DNA from: Psychrobacter cibarius
GTDB taxonomy: Bacteria > Pseudomonadota > Gammaproteobacteria > Pseudomonadales > Moraxellaceae
Assembly (NCBI GenBank): GCA_030686115.1
Contig: CP131612.1
Coordinates: 1,860,001 to 1,924,000, forward strand
Direction: 5' to 3'
DNA length: 64,000 nucleotides
In this document: positions 37,104-46,481 of the stretch, in pieces
How the letters are laid out: the number at the start of each line of letters is the position of its first letter
Numbering within the stretch: position 1 is the stretch's first letter
The notes under the pieces: generated by a model
Told to the model about the DNA's origin: nothing
Database searches by the model: none
Seen by the model: the letters and a program-made list of their open reading frames with translations, nothing else
Position numbers and translations under genes: made by a program

Positions 37104-37862
37104 ATGCCTAAAGTATCGTCGATTACCCGTGTGTTAGAGATTATCGAGGCGGTGTCCTATGCCTCAAAACCGCTCTCGCCACTTGAGCTATCGCAAGAGC
37201 TTGATATTCCCAAGCCGACCATTCATCGATTGATTCAAAATCTGCTCGATGAAGGGTTTGTGACTGTGGATATTGGCGGCGGCATTATACCGGGCAAGCG
37301 AGTACGAAACTTGGGTGTTGAGCTTTGGCAGCAGCGATTGTTCTTTAATGAGCGACAAATGATTTTGCAAAAGCTGGTTGATGAGCTAAAAGAGACCTGC
37401 GGGATCGGTGTGCCTTATCAGATGAATATGATCTATACCAACCGTGCAAATACGACCTTGCCGATACAGATTTATTTGCCAGTGGGCGCAAAATCACCAA
37501 TGTGGTGTACAGCGACTGGTAAGCTGTATTTAAGTCAGTTGCCGCGCACAAGCCGCGACAAAATACTGCAAAACCTTTCATTGGATAAGTTTACCAAAAA
37601 TACGATCACCGATATCGATGCGCTAAACGCTGAGCTTGATCGCATCGCTGAAACAGGTATCGGTATCGATAATGAGGAGTTTATCTCTGAGATGGTCGCA
37701 ATCGCCGTACCGATACGGGATAGAAAGTCGCGCTACCTTGCTTCGCTATATCTTCATGCACCGACCATACGAGTGTCTTTAGATGATCTCTTAACCCATG
37801 TCCCACGACTGCAAAAAGCAGCGCAAGATATTCAGTCTCTAGTCTATGACCTACCCAGCTAG
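37104..37862 (+). CDS. IclR family transcriptional regulator
   Basis: 252 residues. An N-terminal winged helix-turn-helix (about 5-65, SSITRVLEIIEAVSYAS, LELSQELDIPKPTIHRLIQNLLDEGFV) is followed by the IclR effector-binding domain (about 75-250), with PMWCTATGKLYLS and DNEEFISEMVAIAVPI as family marks. IclR proteins control catabolic operons in response to small acids. It converges on the valine-degradation genes, which it may control; this is inference from position. ATG at 37104. Confidence 0.92.
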   Translation: MPKVSSITRVLEIIEAVSYASKPLSPLELSQELDIPKPTIHRLIQNLLDEGFVTVDIGGGIIPGKRVRNLGVELWQQRLFFNERQMILQKLVDELKETCGIGVPYQMNMIYTNRANTTLPIQIYLPVGAKSPMWCTATGKLYLSQLPRTSRDKILQNLSLDKFTKNTITDIDALNAELDRIAETGIGIDNEEFISEMVAIAVPIRDRKSRYLASLYLHAPTIRVSLDDLLTHVPRLQKAAQDIQSLVYDLPS

Positions 37863-37881
37863 ATGATGCAATATAAGCAAA

Positions 37882-37919
37882 AAAAAGGTCTGCATTAAGA
37901 TAATAATGCAGACCTTTTT
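37882..37919. terminator. Perfect bidirectional hairpin terminator
   Basis: 16-bp perfect stem (37882-37897 with 37904-37919), core GGTCTGCATTA, loop of six, flanked by A5 and T5. It serves the IclR gene and the convergent mmsB gene. Confidence 0.93.
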
Positions 37920-37937
37920 CATAGGTACTTTGATAAT

Positions 37938-38882
37938 TTAAGTCAATACAGAGCTGTCATGACGCGCCATAATGCTCGAGAAATCTCTATCACCATTCTC
38001 GACAGTATGTGCAGCATAAAGCTCAGTCGCTTTAGCGCCCATCGGCGTCTCTACCTGAGTATCTTCAGCAGTCTGCATGGCAAGGTTAAGATCTTTTTGC
38101 ATCAGCTTACTCATAAAGCCGCCTTGGTAGCCATTGCTAGAGGGGACATTTTCCATCACTTGCGGATAAGGGTTGTAGACCTCTAACGTCCAGTTGCGAC
38201 CTGAGCTTTGTAGCATGATATCCGATAGCACTTTTGGATCGAGACCGTTTTTGACGCCCAGATTAATTGCTTCTGCCGTTCCTGCCATCAGAATACCTAA
38301 CAGCATGTTATTACAGATTTTTGCCACTTGTCCTGCGCCATGCTCGCCTGCATGAAAGATATTTTTGCCCATCACAGCCAGTATCGGCTCAGCTTTGGCA
38401 AAGGCATCAGTGCTGCCACCGACTATAAAGGTTAACGTACCAGCGATAGCACCGCCCGTACCACCAGAGACTGGGGCATCTAAGAAGTCTATGCCAAGCT
38501 TGCTTGCCGCCTCCGCCACTGTTCTTGCATCAGCCGCTGCAATGGTACTGCTATCAATGACTAAAGTACCTTTCGGTAACTCTGCAAGTAGACCGTCAGC
38601 GCCATTATCTCCTAGATAGACTGAATGGACGTGCTTGCCAGCAGGCAACATACTGATAACGACCTGTGCATGACGTGCAGCGTCTTTAGGACTATCTGCT
38701 ACATTAGCACCCGCTTGTTGCAAGCGCGTGGTCGCCTCTGCGGATAAATCATAAACCGATAACGTATAACCTGCTTTTAAAAAGTTCTCTGCCATCGGTG
38801 CGCCCATATTACCAAGCCCAATAAAGGCGATATTTGGCTTAGTAGTATCGCTACTGGTGACATTCACATCCTTTGTATTCAT
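37938..38882 (-). CDS. mmsB: 3-hydroxyisobutyrate dehydrogenase
   Basis: MmsB oxidises 3-hydroxyisobutyrate to methylmalonate semialdehyde with NAD, late in valine breakdown. The 314 residues have an N-terminal Rossmann motif FIGLGNMGAPMAENFLKAGY, the substrate loop DAPVSGGTGGA and the catalytic lysine in GAGQVAKICNNML. It is the last gene of the minus-strand series mmsA, acyl-CoA dehydrogenase, hydratase, hydrolase, mmsB, 124 bases after the hydrolase gene. Confidence 0.95.
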   Translation of the reverse strand: MNTKDVNVTSSDTTKPNIAFIGLGNMGAPMAENFLKAGYTLSVYDLSAEATTRLQQAGANVADSPKDAARHAQVVISMLPAGKHVHSVYLGDNGADGLLAELPKGTLVIDSSTIAAADARTVAEAASKLGIDFLDAPVSGGTGGAIAGTLTFIVGGSTDAFAKAEPILAVMGKNIFHAGEHGAGQVAKICNNMLLGILMAGTAEAINLGVKNGLDPKVLSDIMLQSSGRNWTLEVYNPYPQVMENVPSSNGYQGGFMSKLMQKDLNLAMQTAEDTQVETPMGAKATELYAAHTVENGDRDFSSIMARHDSSVLT

Positions 38883-39006
38883 CTCATCATTCCTTGATGG
38901 TTAAGTATTGATCATGCGTGCAGGCATTGCTACACATATAGCTGTAAACTATTTAATTGAGTGTAATTTTAATTTGATGTCTATATTGAATTGATAAATT
39001 CAATTT

Positions 39007-40236
39007 TTAACGCACAGACTGACTGCCTAAAGCATTATCACCCAACCAATCGCCTAACGGATGCGCATCTTTAGCATAAGGATTCACAAAATGCTGCTGT
39101 ATGTACGTCTGCCCTTCGCTACTCAGGCAGTCTGCTAGTGAACGCGACCATTGTGGATTACGATCTTTATCAATGAGCAGCGCACGTACCCCTTCCTTAA
39201 AGTCAGGATTGGCGGCACAATGTACGGCTACATTGGCTTCTAAATACAGAACTTGCTCTAGCGATAAGTCAGTGACTTTATAATAAAGCGCATAGGTCAA
39301 CGCCGCAGTCACTGGGCAGCCATGGCGATAAGTGTCTACTGCTCGCCGCGTCCAGCTATCATTAGCAAACTCTGTATCTATTTTTTCGAGTGCTGCATCA
39401 CTTTGTAATAAAGCATCGATATCACCAAGTCCGCCGCTGTTCATCAACTGCTGGATAGGTTGCCAATGGATTGCCAATTTACTAGCAGGCAACTCGGCAA
39501 TTGGTTGCGCTGCAAGCACACGGCTAACGATACTATGAGCACTATTGTTATCGCATTTATCCGTACGACTAGCGGCAACCTGCCAATCACTCTGTTTTAA
39601 ACTTTGTATGACGGCATCATAGTCACTACTGGCGACGGCATACTCTGCAAGATTGGCTAATAGCGCATCATTGCCATTACACATCGCGCCCGTTAACCCT
39701 AAAAACAAGCCCGTCTTAGCTGGCATACGCTGCAAAAACCAACTGCCAGAAGCATCAGGGAACAGCCCAATAGTCACTTCTGGCATGGCAAAGCGCGTGC
39801 GCTCTGTGACCAAGCGGTGACTACAACCTGCCATCAAGCCCATGCCGCCACCCATAATAATGCCGTCACCCCAGAGTATTAGTGGTTTGGAATAAAAGTG
39901 CATCTGCCGATAAAGACGATATTCATGACCAAAAAATTCTGTCGCGTAAGGATTCGGTAGCGGTGCATCACTAGACATACTGTCATAAAGCTTACGAATA
40001 TCACCGCCAGCACAAAATGCCTTATCGCCTGCGCCTTTTAATACCAATGCTACTATCCGATCGTCATTTTGCCACTGCTCTAGCTGCTGGGCTAATAACT
40101 GACACATCTCAACGCTAAGGGCATTAAGAGATTTGGGTGTGTTTAACATCATTATTCCAATCAGGTGACCACAATCTGTCGGCTCGGTGCTGAATAGTAC
40201 AGGCGCTTCTAGTTTGCCTTCTATAGCTGTTGTCAT
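39007..40236 (-). CDS. 3-hydroxyisobutyryl-CoA hydrolase (enoyl-CoA hydratase/isomerase family)
   Basis: This crotonase-fold enzyme frees 3-hydroxyisobutyrate from its CoA ester in valine catabolism. The 409-residue length is typical of the hydrolase rather than the 260-residue hydratases. It shows AFCAGGDIRKLYD, GGGMGLMAGCSHRLVTERTRF and MPEVTIGLFPDASGSWFLQRM, with the catalytic Glu in the PE-x-x-IGLFPD motif. The context between mmsB and a hydratase supports the role. Confidence 0.92.
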   Translation of the reverse strand: MTTAIEGKLEAPVLFSTEPTDCGHLIGIMMLNTPKSLNALSVEMCQLLAQQLEQWQNDDRIVALVLKGAGDKAFCAGGDIRKLYDSMSSDAPLPNPYATEFFGHEYRLYRQMHFYSKPLILWGDGIIMGGGMGLMAGCSHRLVTERTRFAMPEVTIGLFPDASGSWFLQRMPAKTGLFLGLTGAMCNGNDALLANLAEYAVASSDYDAVIQSLKQSDWQVAASRTDKCDNNSAHSIVSRVLAAQPIAELPASKLAIHWQPIQQLMNSGGLGDIDALLQSDAALEKIDTEFANDSWTRRAVDTYRHGCPVTAALTYALYYKVTDLSLEQVLYLEANVAVHCAANPDFKEGVRALLIDKDRNPQWSRSLADCLSSEGQTYIQQHFVNPYAKDAHPLGDWLGDNALGSQSVR

Positions 40237-40297
40237 AAAGGTGACCTACAAATATTAAAAGAAAAAAATAGTATCATTAAGTTTGATTTTATGGCGT

Positions 40298-41080
40298 TTA
40301 TTTATTTTTCCAAACGGGCTTACGCTTCTCTAAAAATGCTTGCACGCCTTCACGCTGATCTTTGGTATCAAATAATTTAACGAAGGCTTCACGCTCATGG
40401 ATAAGATTTTGCGCAGGCGGTGTGTGTCTTGCTGCTTGAATAAGCGCTTTGGAATAACTGACGGCAACTGGTGATTGCTTAGCAACTTTTTGCGCCAGTG
40501 CTTGTGCTGCTAATAAACCGCCACCTTTTGCAGTGACTTCTTCAACCAAACCAATACGCAAGGCAGTGTTCGCATCGACGCGCTCACCGCATAATATCAT
40601 GCGCTTCGCCCAGCCTTCACCTACTAAAGCTGTTAGATTTTGCGTACCGCCAGCACAAGGTAACAAACCGACGCCAGTCTCAGGCAATGCCATTTGGGCA
40701 TGGTCTTCTGCGATACGGATATCACAAGCGAGCGCACATTCAAGACCACCGCCCATCGCATAACCATTGATAACCGCTATACTAACGCCGCGATAGGCTG
40801 ACAGTGCCTCAAATGCTTCACCAAAGGCGATCGCCATACTGATCGCGCGGCCTTTATCACCATCGGCAAAATTATTTAAATCAGCGCCTGCTGAAAAGAA
40901 CTTCTCGCCATCGCCATGAACAATTAGTGCATATACCTCATCATTGGTATTGAGGTCAGTGACCAGTTGCTTAAGCGCCTGTAGACTATCCATCGTCCAC
41001 GTATGAGCAGGTGGGTTATTTAGGGTTAGCGTCGCAATATGACCATTAATTGATAGTTTTAAGTTGGTATAATCCGTCAT
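40298..41080 (-). CDS. Enoyl-CoA hydratase (probable methacrylyl-CoA hydratase)
   Basis: 260-residue crotonase family protein with FFSAGADLNNFADGD, GYAMGGGLECALACDIRIA and ALPETGVGLLPCAGGTQNL; the two catalytic Glu residues sit in the last two regions. In this operon it would hydrate methacrylyl-CoA to 3-hydroxyisobutyryl-CoA. The substrate is inferred from the neighbours. Gaps to the genes on either side are 61 and 81 bases. Confidence 0.9.
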   Translation of the reverse strand: MTDYTNLKLSINGHIATLTLNNPPAHTWTMDSLQALKQLVTDLNTNDEVYALIVHGDGEKFFSAGADLNNFADGDKGRAISMAIAFGEAFEALSAYRGVSIAVINGYAMGGGLECALACDIRIAEDHAQMALPETGVGLLPCAGGTQNLTALVGEGWAKRMILCGERVDANTALRIGLVEEVTAKGGGLLAAQALAQKVAKQSPVAVSYSKALIQAARHTPPAQNLIHEREAFVKLFDTKDQREGVQAFLEKRKPVWKNK

Positions 41081-41161
41081 GAAATATCCTTGTTATAATT
41101 TTTTATAAAACTGCTTTATCCATAAATTCGAATAGGCAAATCATCTATTCATATAAAATGA

Positions 41162-42322
41162 TTAGCGTAACTGGCTTAACGCATTATCTTGTAAGAGCTG
41201 ACGCGAGACAATCACGCGCATAATCTCATTGGTACCTTCTAAGATTTGATGGACCCGCAAATCTCGCACATGACGTTCAAGCGGATACTCATTGAGATAA
41301 CCGTAGCCACCGTGTAGTTGCAGAGCTTCATTGGCGACATCGAAACACAAGTCAGTAGACAAACGCTTTGCCATTGCACAATAAGTAGAGGCCTGTGCAT
41401 CATTATTATCGACTTTGCTAGCTGCCAAATAGAGCATTTGCCGTGCAGTGATAGTTTGAGTCAGCATATCAGCAAGCTTAAACTGTACTGCTTGTAGGCT
41501 AGCAATCGGGCTGCCAAACTGGCTACGCTCTTGCACGTAATTGGTCGCTGTCTCAAGCGCCGCTTGCGCTGTCCCTACTGCACAGATACCAATATTAATC
41601 CGGCCGCCATCTAAGCCTTTCATAGCAATACGAAAACCTTGGCCTTCCTCGCCGATGAGGTTTTCTACTGGCACTTTGACGTCTTTAAAGCTAATCGTCC
41701 GCGTTGGCTGTGCTTTCCAGCCCATTTTATGCTCGTTTTTGCCGTATTCGATACCAGCACTGTCAGCGTCTACCACAAATGCAGAAACCCCTTTTGGGCC
41801 TGCGCCGCCCGTACGAGCCATAACGACCAACACATCGGTGGAGCCTGCGCCTGAGATAAAGGTTTTTTCGCCGTTAAGAATATAATGCTCGCCTTGCTTA
41901 TCGGCTTTGGTACGCAGTGATGCGGCATCAGAACCGGCATTAGGTTCCGTTAGACAATAGCTGCCCAGCCATTCACCACTAACCATATTTGGCAAATATT
42001 TTTTGCACAGCGCATCACTGCCAAACTCACCAATCATCCAGCCAGCCATGTTATGAATACTCATATAAGCAGCAACAGCCGTATCACCCCATGCTAACTC
42101 CTCAAACACCATCGCAGAATCTAGACGCGGCAGACCCAAGCCATCATAGTCAGGGTTGGTATATAACCCTAAAAAGCCGAGCTCGCCTGATTTTTTAATC
42201 ACATCAATTGGGAAATGCGAAGTACGATCCCATTCAGCAGCATTGGGCTTTAGCTCTTTTTGGGCAAACTGTCTAGCGGTTTGGCGAAAGGCAATTTGGT
42301 CATCGGTTAATGAAAAATCCAT
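41162..42322 (-). CDS. Acyl-CoA dehydrogenase (probable isobutyryl-CoA dehydrogenase)
   Basis: FAD enzyme of 386 residues. Family marks: YCLTEPNAGSDAASLRT, GEKTFISGAGSTDV, ERSQFGSPIASLQAVQFKLADM, and the C-terminal HGGYGYLNEYPLERHVRDLRVHQILEGTNEIMR with the catalytic Glu in EGTNEI. In this operon it would convert isobutyryl-CoA to methacrylyl-CoA. It follows mmsA by 63 bases. Confidence 0.93.
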   Translation of the reverse strand: MDFSLTDDQIAFRQTARQFAQKELKPNAAEWDRTSHFPIDVIKKSGELGFLGLYTNPDYDGLGLPRLDSAMVFEELAWGDTAVAAYMSIHNMAGWMIGEFGSDALCKKYLPNMVSGEWLGSYCLTEPNAGSDAASLRTKADKQGEHYILNGEKTFISGAGSTDVLVVMARTGGAGPKGVSAFVVDADSAGIEYGKNEHKMGWKAQPTRTISFKDVKVPVENLIGEEGQGFRIAMKGLDGGRINIGICAVGTAQAALETATNYVQERSQFGSPIASLQAVQFKLADMLTQTITARQMLYLAASKVDNNDAQASTYCAMAKRLSTDLCFDVANEALQLHGGYGYLNEYPLERHVRDLRVHQILEGTNEIMRVIVSRQLLQDNALSQLR

Positions 42323-42385
42323 GGGGTCATCCTTATGCTGAATAGAGTGTGTTAAGTCGTCAATGCAAATATAGGTGATTCAGCA

Positions 42386-43870
42386 TTAAATTGAAATAGT
42401 CGTATTAACACCGCGACTTGCTTCATCATCAAACCAGCGCGCCGTAACCGTCTTAGTTTGGGTATAAAACTGCACTGCTTGCTTACCATAAGGACCCAAA
42501 TCACCAAGCTTACTAGCACGTGAGCCTGAGAATGAGAACATCGGTAGTGGCACAGGAATCGGCAAGTTAATACCGATTTGACCGACTTGGATATCTTGTT
42601 GAAATTTATGCGCAGCAGCCCCTGACTGAGTGAAGATAGCCGTACCATTACCATGTGGGTTGGCATTGAGCAGCTCAATCGCTTCATCTAAGCTATTGGC
42701 ACGCATGATACACAGGACAGGTCCAAAGATTTCTTCTTTGTAGATTTGCATATCTGCAGTGACATTATCAAAAATAGTTGGACCAACAAAATTACCCTGT
42801 TCATAACCTTCAACCGTAATGCCACGACCATCAAGTATCAAGCTCGCCCCTTCTTCTACCCCCGTACCAATCAAATGCTCAACACGCGCTTTTGCCGCAG
42901 GAGAAATCAATGGACCCAGATCTTTATCATGCTTACCTGCTGAAACGATTAAACCCTCAGCTTTGGCCTTGATATCATCAATCCATTCACCGGCTGCACC
43001 GACAAGGACAACGACAGATAGCGCCATACAGCGCTGACCAGCAGCACCAAATGCAGCACCTGCTAGCTGATTTAGCGTTTGCTCTTTATTGGCATCTGGC
43101 AGGATAACGCCATGATTTTTTGCGCCCATCATACACTGCGCACGTTTTCCTGATTGACTGGCACGCTCATAAACGTGTTTACCAACGTTGGTCGAACCAA
43201 CAAACGAAACCGCTTTGATATCTGGGTGGTCACAAATCGCATCAACCGTTGCTTTACCGCCATGCACGACGTTTAGCACGCCTTCAGGTAAACCTGCCTC
43301 AACGGCTAGCTCAACCAGACGCATAGTTACCATTGGGTCTTGCTCAGAAGGTTTTAAGATAAAAGTATTACCCGTGGCAATCGCCATTGGGAACATCCAC
43401 AGTGGAATCATCGCTGGGAAGTTAAACGGCGTGATGCCTGCACAAACACCCAGTGGCTGCCAAATACTATAGGTATCCACGCCTGAAGCAACGTTTTCAA
43501 CGAAGTCACCAATCTGTAAGTTGGCAATACCCGCTGCATGCTCAACTACTTCTAAACCACGGAACACATCACCGCGTGCATCAGCAATAGTCTTGCCCTG
43601 CTCTGCGGTCAGGATTTCTGCTAACTCATCCATATGATCGCGTATCAGTGCTTGATACTTTAAAAAGATACGGGCACGTGTGGTAATCGGTGTTTTGCGC
43701 CACGTTTGAAATGCCTTTTGAGCGGCAGCGACCGCTTGATTGATTTCATCATCTGTGGTTTGTGGGACTTTGGCGATGACTTCTTGAGTAGCAGGATCGG
43801 TAATATCAATCCATTCGCTGGTATTAGAATCAACAAATTGACCATTTATAAGCTGCTGAACGTGGTGCAT
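42386..43870 (-). CDS. mmsA: Methylmalonate-semialdehyde dehydrogenase (CoA-acylating)
   Basis: MmsA converts methylmalonate semialdehyde to propionyl-CoA with NAD and CoA. The 494 residues match the family length. Marks are [37 protein letters not shown], and the catalytic cysteine in [11 protein letters not shown]; the usual activating Glu of other aldehyde dehydrogenases is replaced by the GAKNHGV segment typical of this CoA-acylating group. ATG at 43870 follows AAGGAT. First gene of the valine operon; its promoter must lie in 43871-44141. Confidence 0.95.
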   Translation of the reverse strand: MHHVQQLINGQFVDSNTSEWIDITDPATQEVIAKVPQTTDDEINQAVAAAQKAFQTWRKTPITTRARIFLKYQALIRDHMDELAEILTAEQGKTIADARGDVFRGLEVVEHAAGIANLQIGDFVENVASGVDTYSIWQPLGVCAGITPFNFPAMIPLWMFPMAIATGNTFILKPSEQDPMVTMRLVELAVEAGLPEGVLNVVHGGKATVDAICDHPDIKAVSFVGSTNVGKHVYERASQSGKRAQCMMGAKNHGVILPDANKEQTLNQLAGAAFGAAGQRCMALSVVVLVGAAGEWIDDIKAKAEGLIVSAGKHDKDLGPLISPAAKARVEHLIGTGVEEGASLILDGRGITVEGYEQGNFVGPTIFDNVTADMQIYKEEIFGPVLCIMRANSLDEAIELLNANPHGNGTAIFTQSGAAAHKFQQDIQVGQIGINLPIPVPLPMFSFSGSRASKLGDLGPYGKQAVQFYTQTKTVTARWFDDEASRGVNTTISI

Positions 43871-44219
43871 AAGATATCCTTATCTTGTTTGCAAGACTGC
43901 CATTAGGTGACGTCTTAGAATCTTGAAAGTTTTGAATTTATCATTTTGTTATATAATTTTAAAATGATTTATTTCGTATCGTTATTGACTATACCAATAA
44001 ACCATTTTTAGGGTCAAGCGCTTTGTCAAAATTTTATCTGAGTTTATGTTAACGAAAAAAACTTTATGTAAGGTATATTTTCAGTTTGAGCGAAAGCGAC
44101 TAAGTAGTGATAAAAATTAGGAGACGCCTTAAATTGAAAACAAAAAAGCCCATGATTGTGCATGAGCTTTTTTTCAATATTAACGTTAGATGGCTTTTTT
44201 CAATTAATACGCCATCGTA
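43871..44219. other. 349-base region between mmsA and prpE
   Basis: Holds the presumed promoter of the valine operon and the prpE terminator. An 8-bp inverted repeat ATCATTTT (43940-43947) / AAAATGAT (43961-43968) with a 13-base spacer, 70-98 bases upstream of mmsA, is a possible operator. No gene seen. Confidence 0.45.
44142..44173 (-). terminator. Hairpin terminator after prpE
   Basis: On the minus strand AAAAAAGCTCATG pairs with CATGGGCTTTTTT with one mismatch around a six-base loop, followed by T's. About 47 bases past the prpE stop. Confidence 0.75.
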
Positions 44220-46274
44220 TTAGTAGTCTTTCATAGACTGCTTAATCGCCTCAATCGCTGTTGGATTATCAAGCGTTGACATATCTCCTGTTTCGTTGCC
44301 TTCTGCTAAAGCACGAATGGCTCGACGTAAGATTTTGCCAGAGCGCGTTTTTGGTAGTGCTTGCGGGAAATAAATTGCCGCTGGCCTTGCGATACCGCCA
44401 AGGGATTTGACCACAGCACCGATGACCTGCTGCTCAATACGGAAACGATTTTCGGTGGTTGTGACTTGTTCATGATCTCTCAGCACACAAAAGGCTATCG
44501 GCAACTCTCCTTTCAATTCATCATGAATACCCACAACCGCACATTCTGCCATCTCTGGATGCGTACTAATCGCTTCTTCAATTTCTTGCGTGCCAATACG
44601 ATGACCGGCGACGTTAATCACATCATCAGTGCGGCCTAAAATATAAAAATAACCCTCCTCATCAGTCACGGCATAGTCTGAGGTTGAATATTGCTTGCCA
44701 TCAAACAGACCAAAATAACTGCTAATAAAGCGTTCGTCATTTCGCCATACCGTGGTCAGACAACCGGGCGGCAATGGTGCACGAATCGCGAGCAGTCCTT
44801 TTTCGCCAGCTTTACAAGGTTCGCCAGTTTCTTCATTAATGACATGCGCATCATAACCATACATGGGATAACCAGGTGAGCCTTGTTTGTGCGGCTTATG
44901 ATTGAATTTGGGCGTGTTACTCAGAATGGGCCAGCCAGACTCTGTTTGCCAATAATGGTCTAAAATTGGCACACCTAAATGCTTAGTCAGCCAGTTGGCT
45001 GTCGATTCATCCAGTGGTTCACCTGCCAAAAAGAAGGATTTTACGCTGGAGACATCATAGCGTGTCATCCATGTCTCATCTTGTTTTTTCAGCATACGGA
45101 CACCCGTCGGTGCCGTGAATAAGATATTGACCTTGTTTGCTTCGACAATTCGCCACCAAATACCGGGGTTGGGGCGATGCGGTAGACCTTCATACATCAC
45201 ACTCGTCATGCCCGCCAGCAATGGTGCGTAAATGGTGTAAGAATGCCCAACCGCCCAGCCGATATCTGATATCGCCCAAAATGTCTCGCCCGCCTTGCCA
45301 TCGTAGATATAGTCCATCGACGTCGTTAACGCAACCGCGTGACCACCGGTATCACGTTGCACACCTTTTGGCGTACCCGTAGTGCCTGAGGTATAAAGTA
45401 AATATGATGGCGTATTTGACTCAAGCCAAACTGGCTCGACAATCGCATTGGCTTCACAGCTGATACGGCGCTGGGTTGCATAATCAACATCAATATTTTT
45501 TGGCTCAAATGGTAAAATGCCACGATTAATGACCAATACATGCTCGGGTTTAACTGTTGCTTGCTCGACCCCTTGATTGACAAGATTTTTATAATTAATA
45601 ACTTTACCACCGCGCAAACCTGCATCCACCGTGATGACCATTTTCGCTTCGGCATCATCCATGCGAATGGCTAAGTTATGAGCCGCAAAACCACCAAATA
45701 CCACCGAATGTACCGCACCGATACGAGCGCAAGCCAACATGGCATAAGCGGCTTCTAGAATCATCGGCATGTAAATGACAACGCGATCGCCCTTGCCAAT
45801 ACCATGACGCTGTAGCACATCAGCAAAATAATTGACTTCTTTATATAGGTCATTATAGGTCAGACGACGCTTGGTATAGTCCGTATAAAGCTCAACGTTA
45901 TTACCCAAGTCTTTAAACGCATCGACGACTGCAGGAAAGGTTTCGATTAACTCTTGGTTAATCTCAGAGGATAACCAGATAAAAGCATCCTGCTCTGCGC
46001 GCTCTGCAAGATGGCGATCCACACAGTTATAGCAAAGATTGGTCTCGCCACCGACATACCACTGCGCAAATGGCAGATTGCTGTCATCAAGGATTTGTTC
46101 AGGCTCTTTATGCCAATAGACACGCTTTGCTTGCTCTGCCCAAAACTGCTCTTTATTTTCAATAGAAGACTGATAAATCTCAGCAAAGGTTTGAGTGGTA
46201 TTAGATAACGCTTGAGAAGTCTGAGCTTGCTCTGACGATTGGTTGGTCACTGAAGTGGCGGTTTGCTCGCTCAT
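44220..46274 (-). CDS. prpE: Propionate-CoA ligase
   Basis: PrpE activates propionate to propionyl-CoA through an adenylate. From the ATG at 46274 (AAGGA eight bases upstream) the product has 684 residues; an ATG six codons earlier is less likely because the ribosome site lies inside that extension. Marks are LCYNCVDRH, YTSGTTGTPKGVQRDTGGHA (the QRDTGG segment separates PrpE from acetyl-CoA synthetase) and the C-terminal acetylatable lysine in PKTRSGKILRR. It sits directly upstream of the valine operon, which yields propionyl-CoA, so the two link to a common propionyl-CoA pool. Confidence 0.93.
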   Translation of the reverse strand: MSEQTATSVTNQSSEQAQTSQALSNTTQTFAEIYQSSIENKEQFWAEQAKRVYWHKEPEQILDDSNLPFAQWYVGGETNLCYNCVDRHLAERAEQDAFIWLSSEINQELIETFPAVVDAFKDLGNNVELYTDYTKRRLTYNDLYKEVNYFADVLQRHGIGKGDRVVIYMPMILEAAYAMLACARIGAVHSVVFGGFAAHNLAIRMDDAEAKMVITVDAGLRGGKVINYKNLVNQGVEQATVKPEHVLVINRGILPFEPKNIDVDYATQRRISCEANAIVEPVWLESNTPSYLLYTSGTTGTPKGVQRDTGGHAVALTTSMDYIYDGKAGETFWAISDIGWAVGHSYTIYAPLLAGMTSVMYEGLPHRPNPGIWWRIVEANKVNILFTAPTGVRMLKKQDETWMTRYDVSSVKSFFLAGEPLDESTANWLTKHLGVPILDHYWQTESGWPILSNTPKFNHKPHKQGSPGYPMYGYDAHVINEETGEPCKAGEKGLLAIRAPLPPGCLTTVWRNDERFISSYFGLFDGKQYSTSDYAVTDEEGYFYILGRTDDVINVAGHRIGTQEIEEAISTHPEMAECAVVGIHDELKGELPIAFCVLRDHEQVTTTENRFRIEQQVIGAVVKSLGGIARPAAIYFPQALPKTRSGKILRRAIRALAEGNETGDMSTLDNPTAIEAIKQSMKDY

Positions 46275-46367
46275 AATAGCTGTCCTTAGCATAAATGATG
46301 GGTAATACGATGTAATATTGTCATAGTAAAGATTGGCTATCCCTGCCAGCTATCTCTAATAGAACAA

Positions 46368-46407
46368 AAACCGATACACTACGTATCGATTTAGTAGGTA
46401 TCGGTTT
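46368..46407. terminator. Hairpin with alternative pairings between the two ligase genes
   Basis: AAACCGATAC (46368-46377) pairs with GTATCGGTTT (46398-46407). The first arm can instead pair over CGATAC with GTATCG at 46383-46388. It probably terminates the upstream fatty acyl-CoA ligase transcript on the minus strand (stop at 46482), though no long T-run follows. Confidence 0.45.
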
Positions 46408-46481
46408 AAAATGTAGCAGAGCTAACAATAAAGGTCAACTATTAAGCCAGTTATCTGCTCAATAGTTAAGCCACTTTAAGC

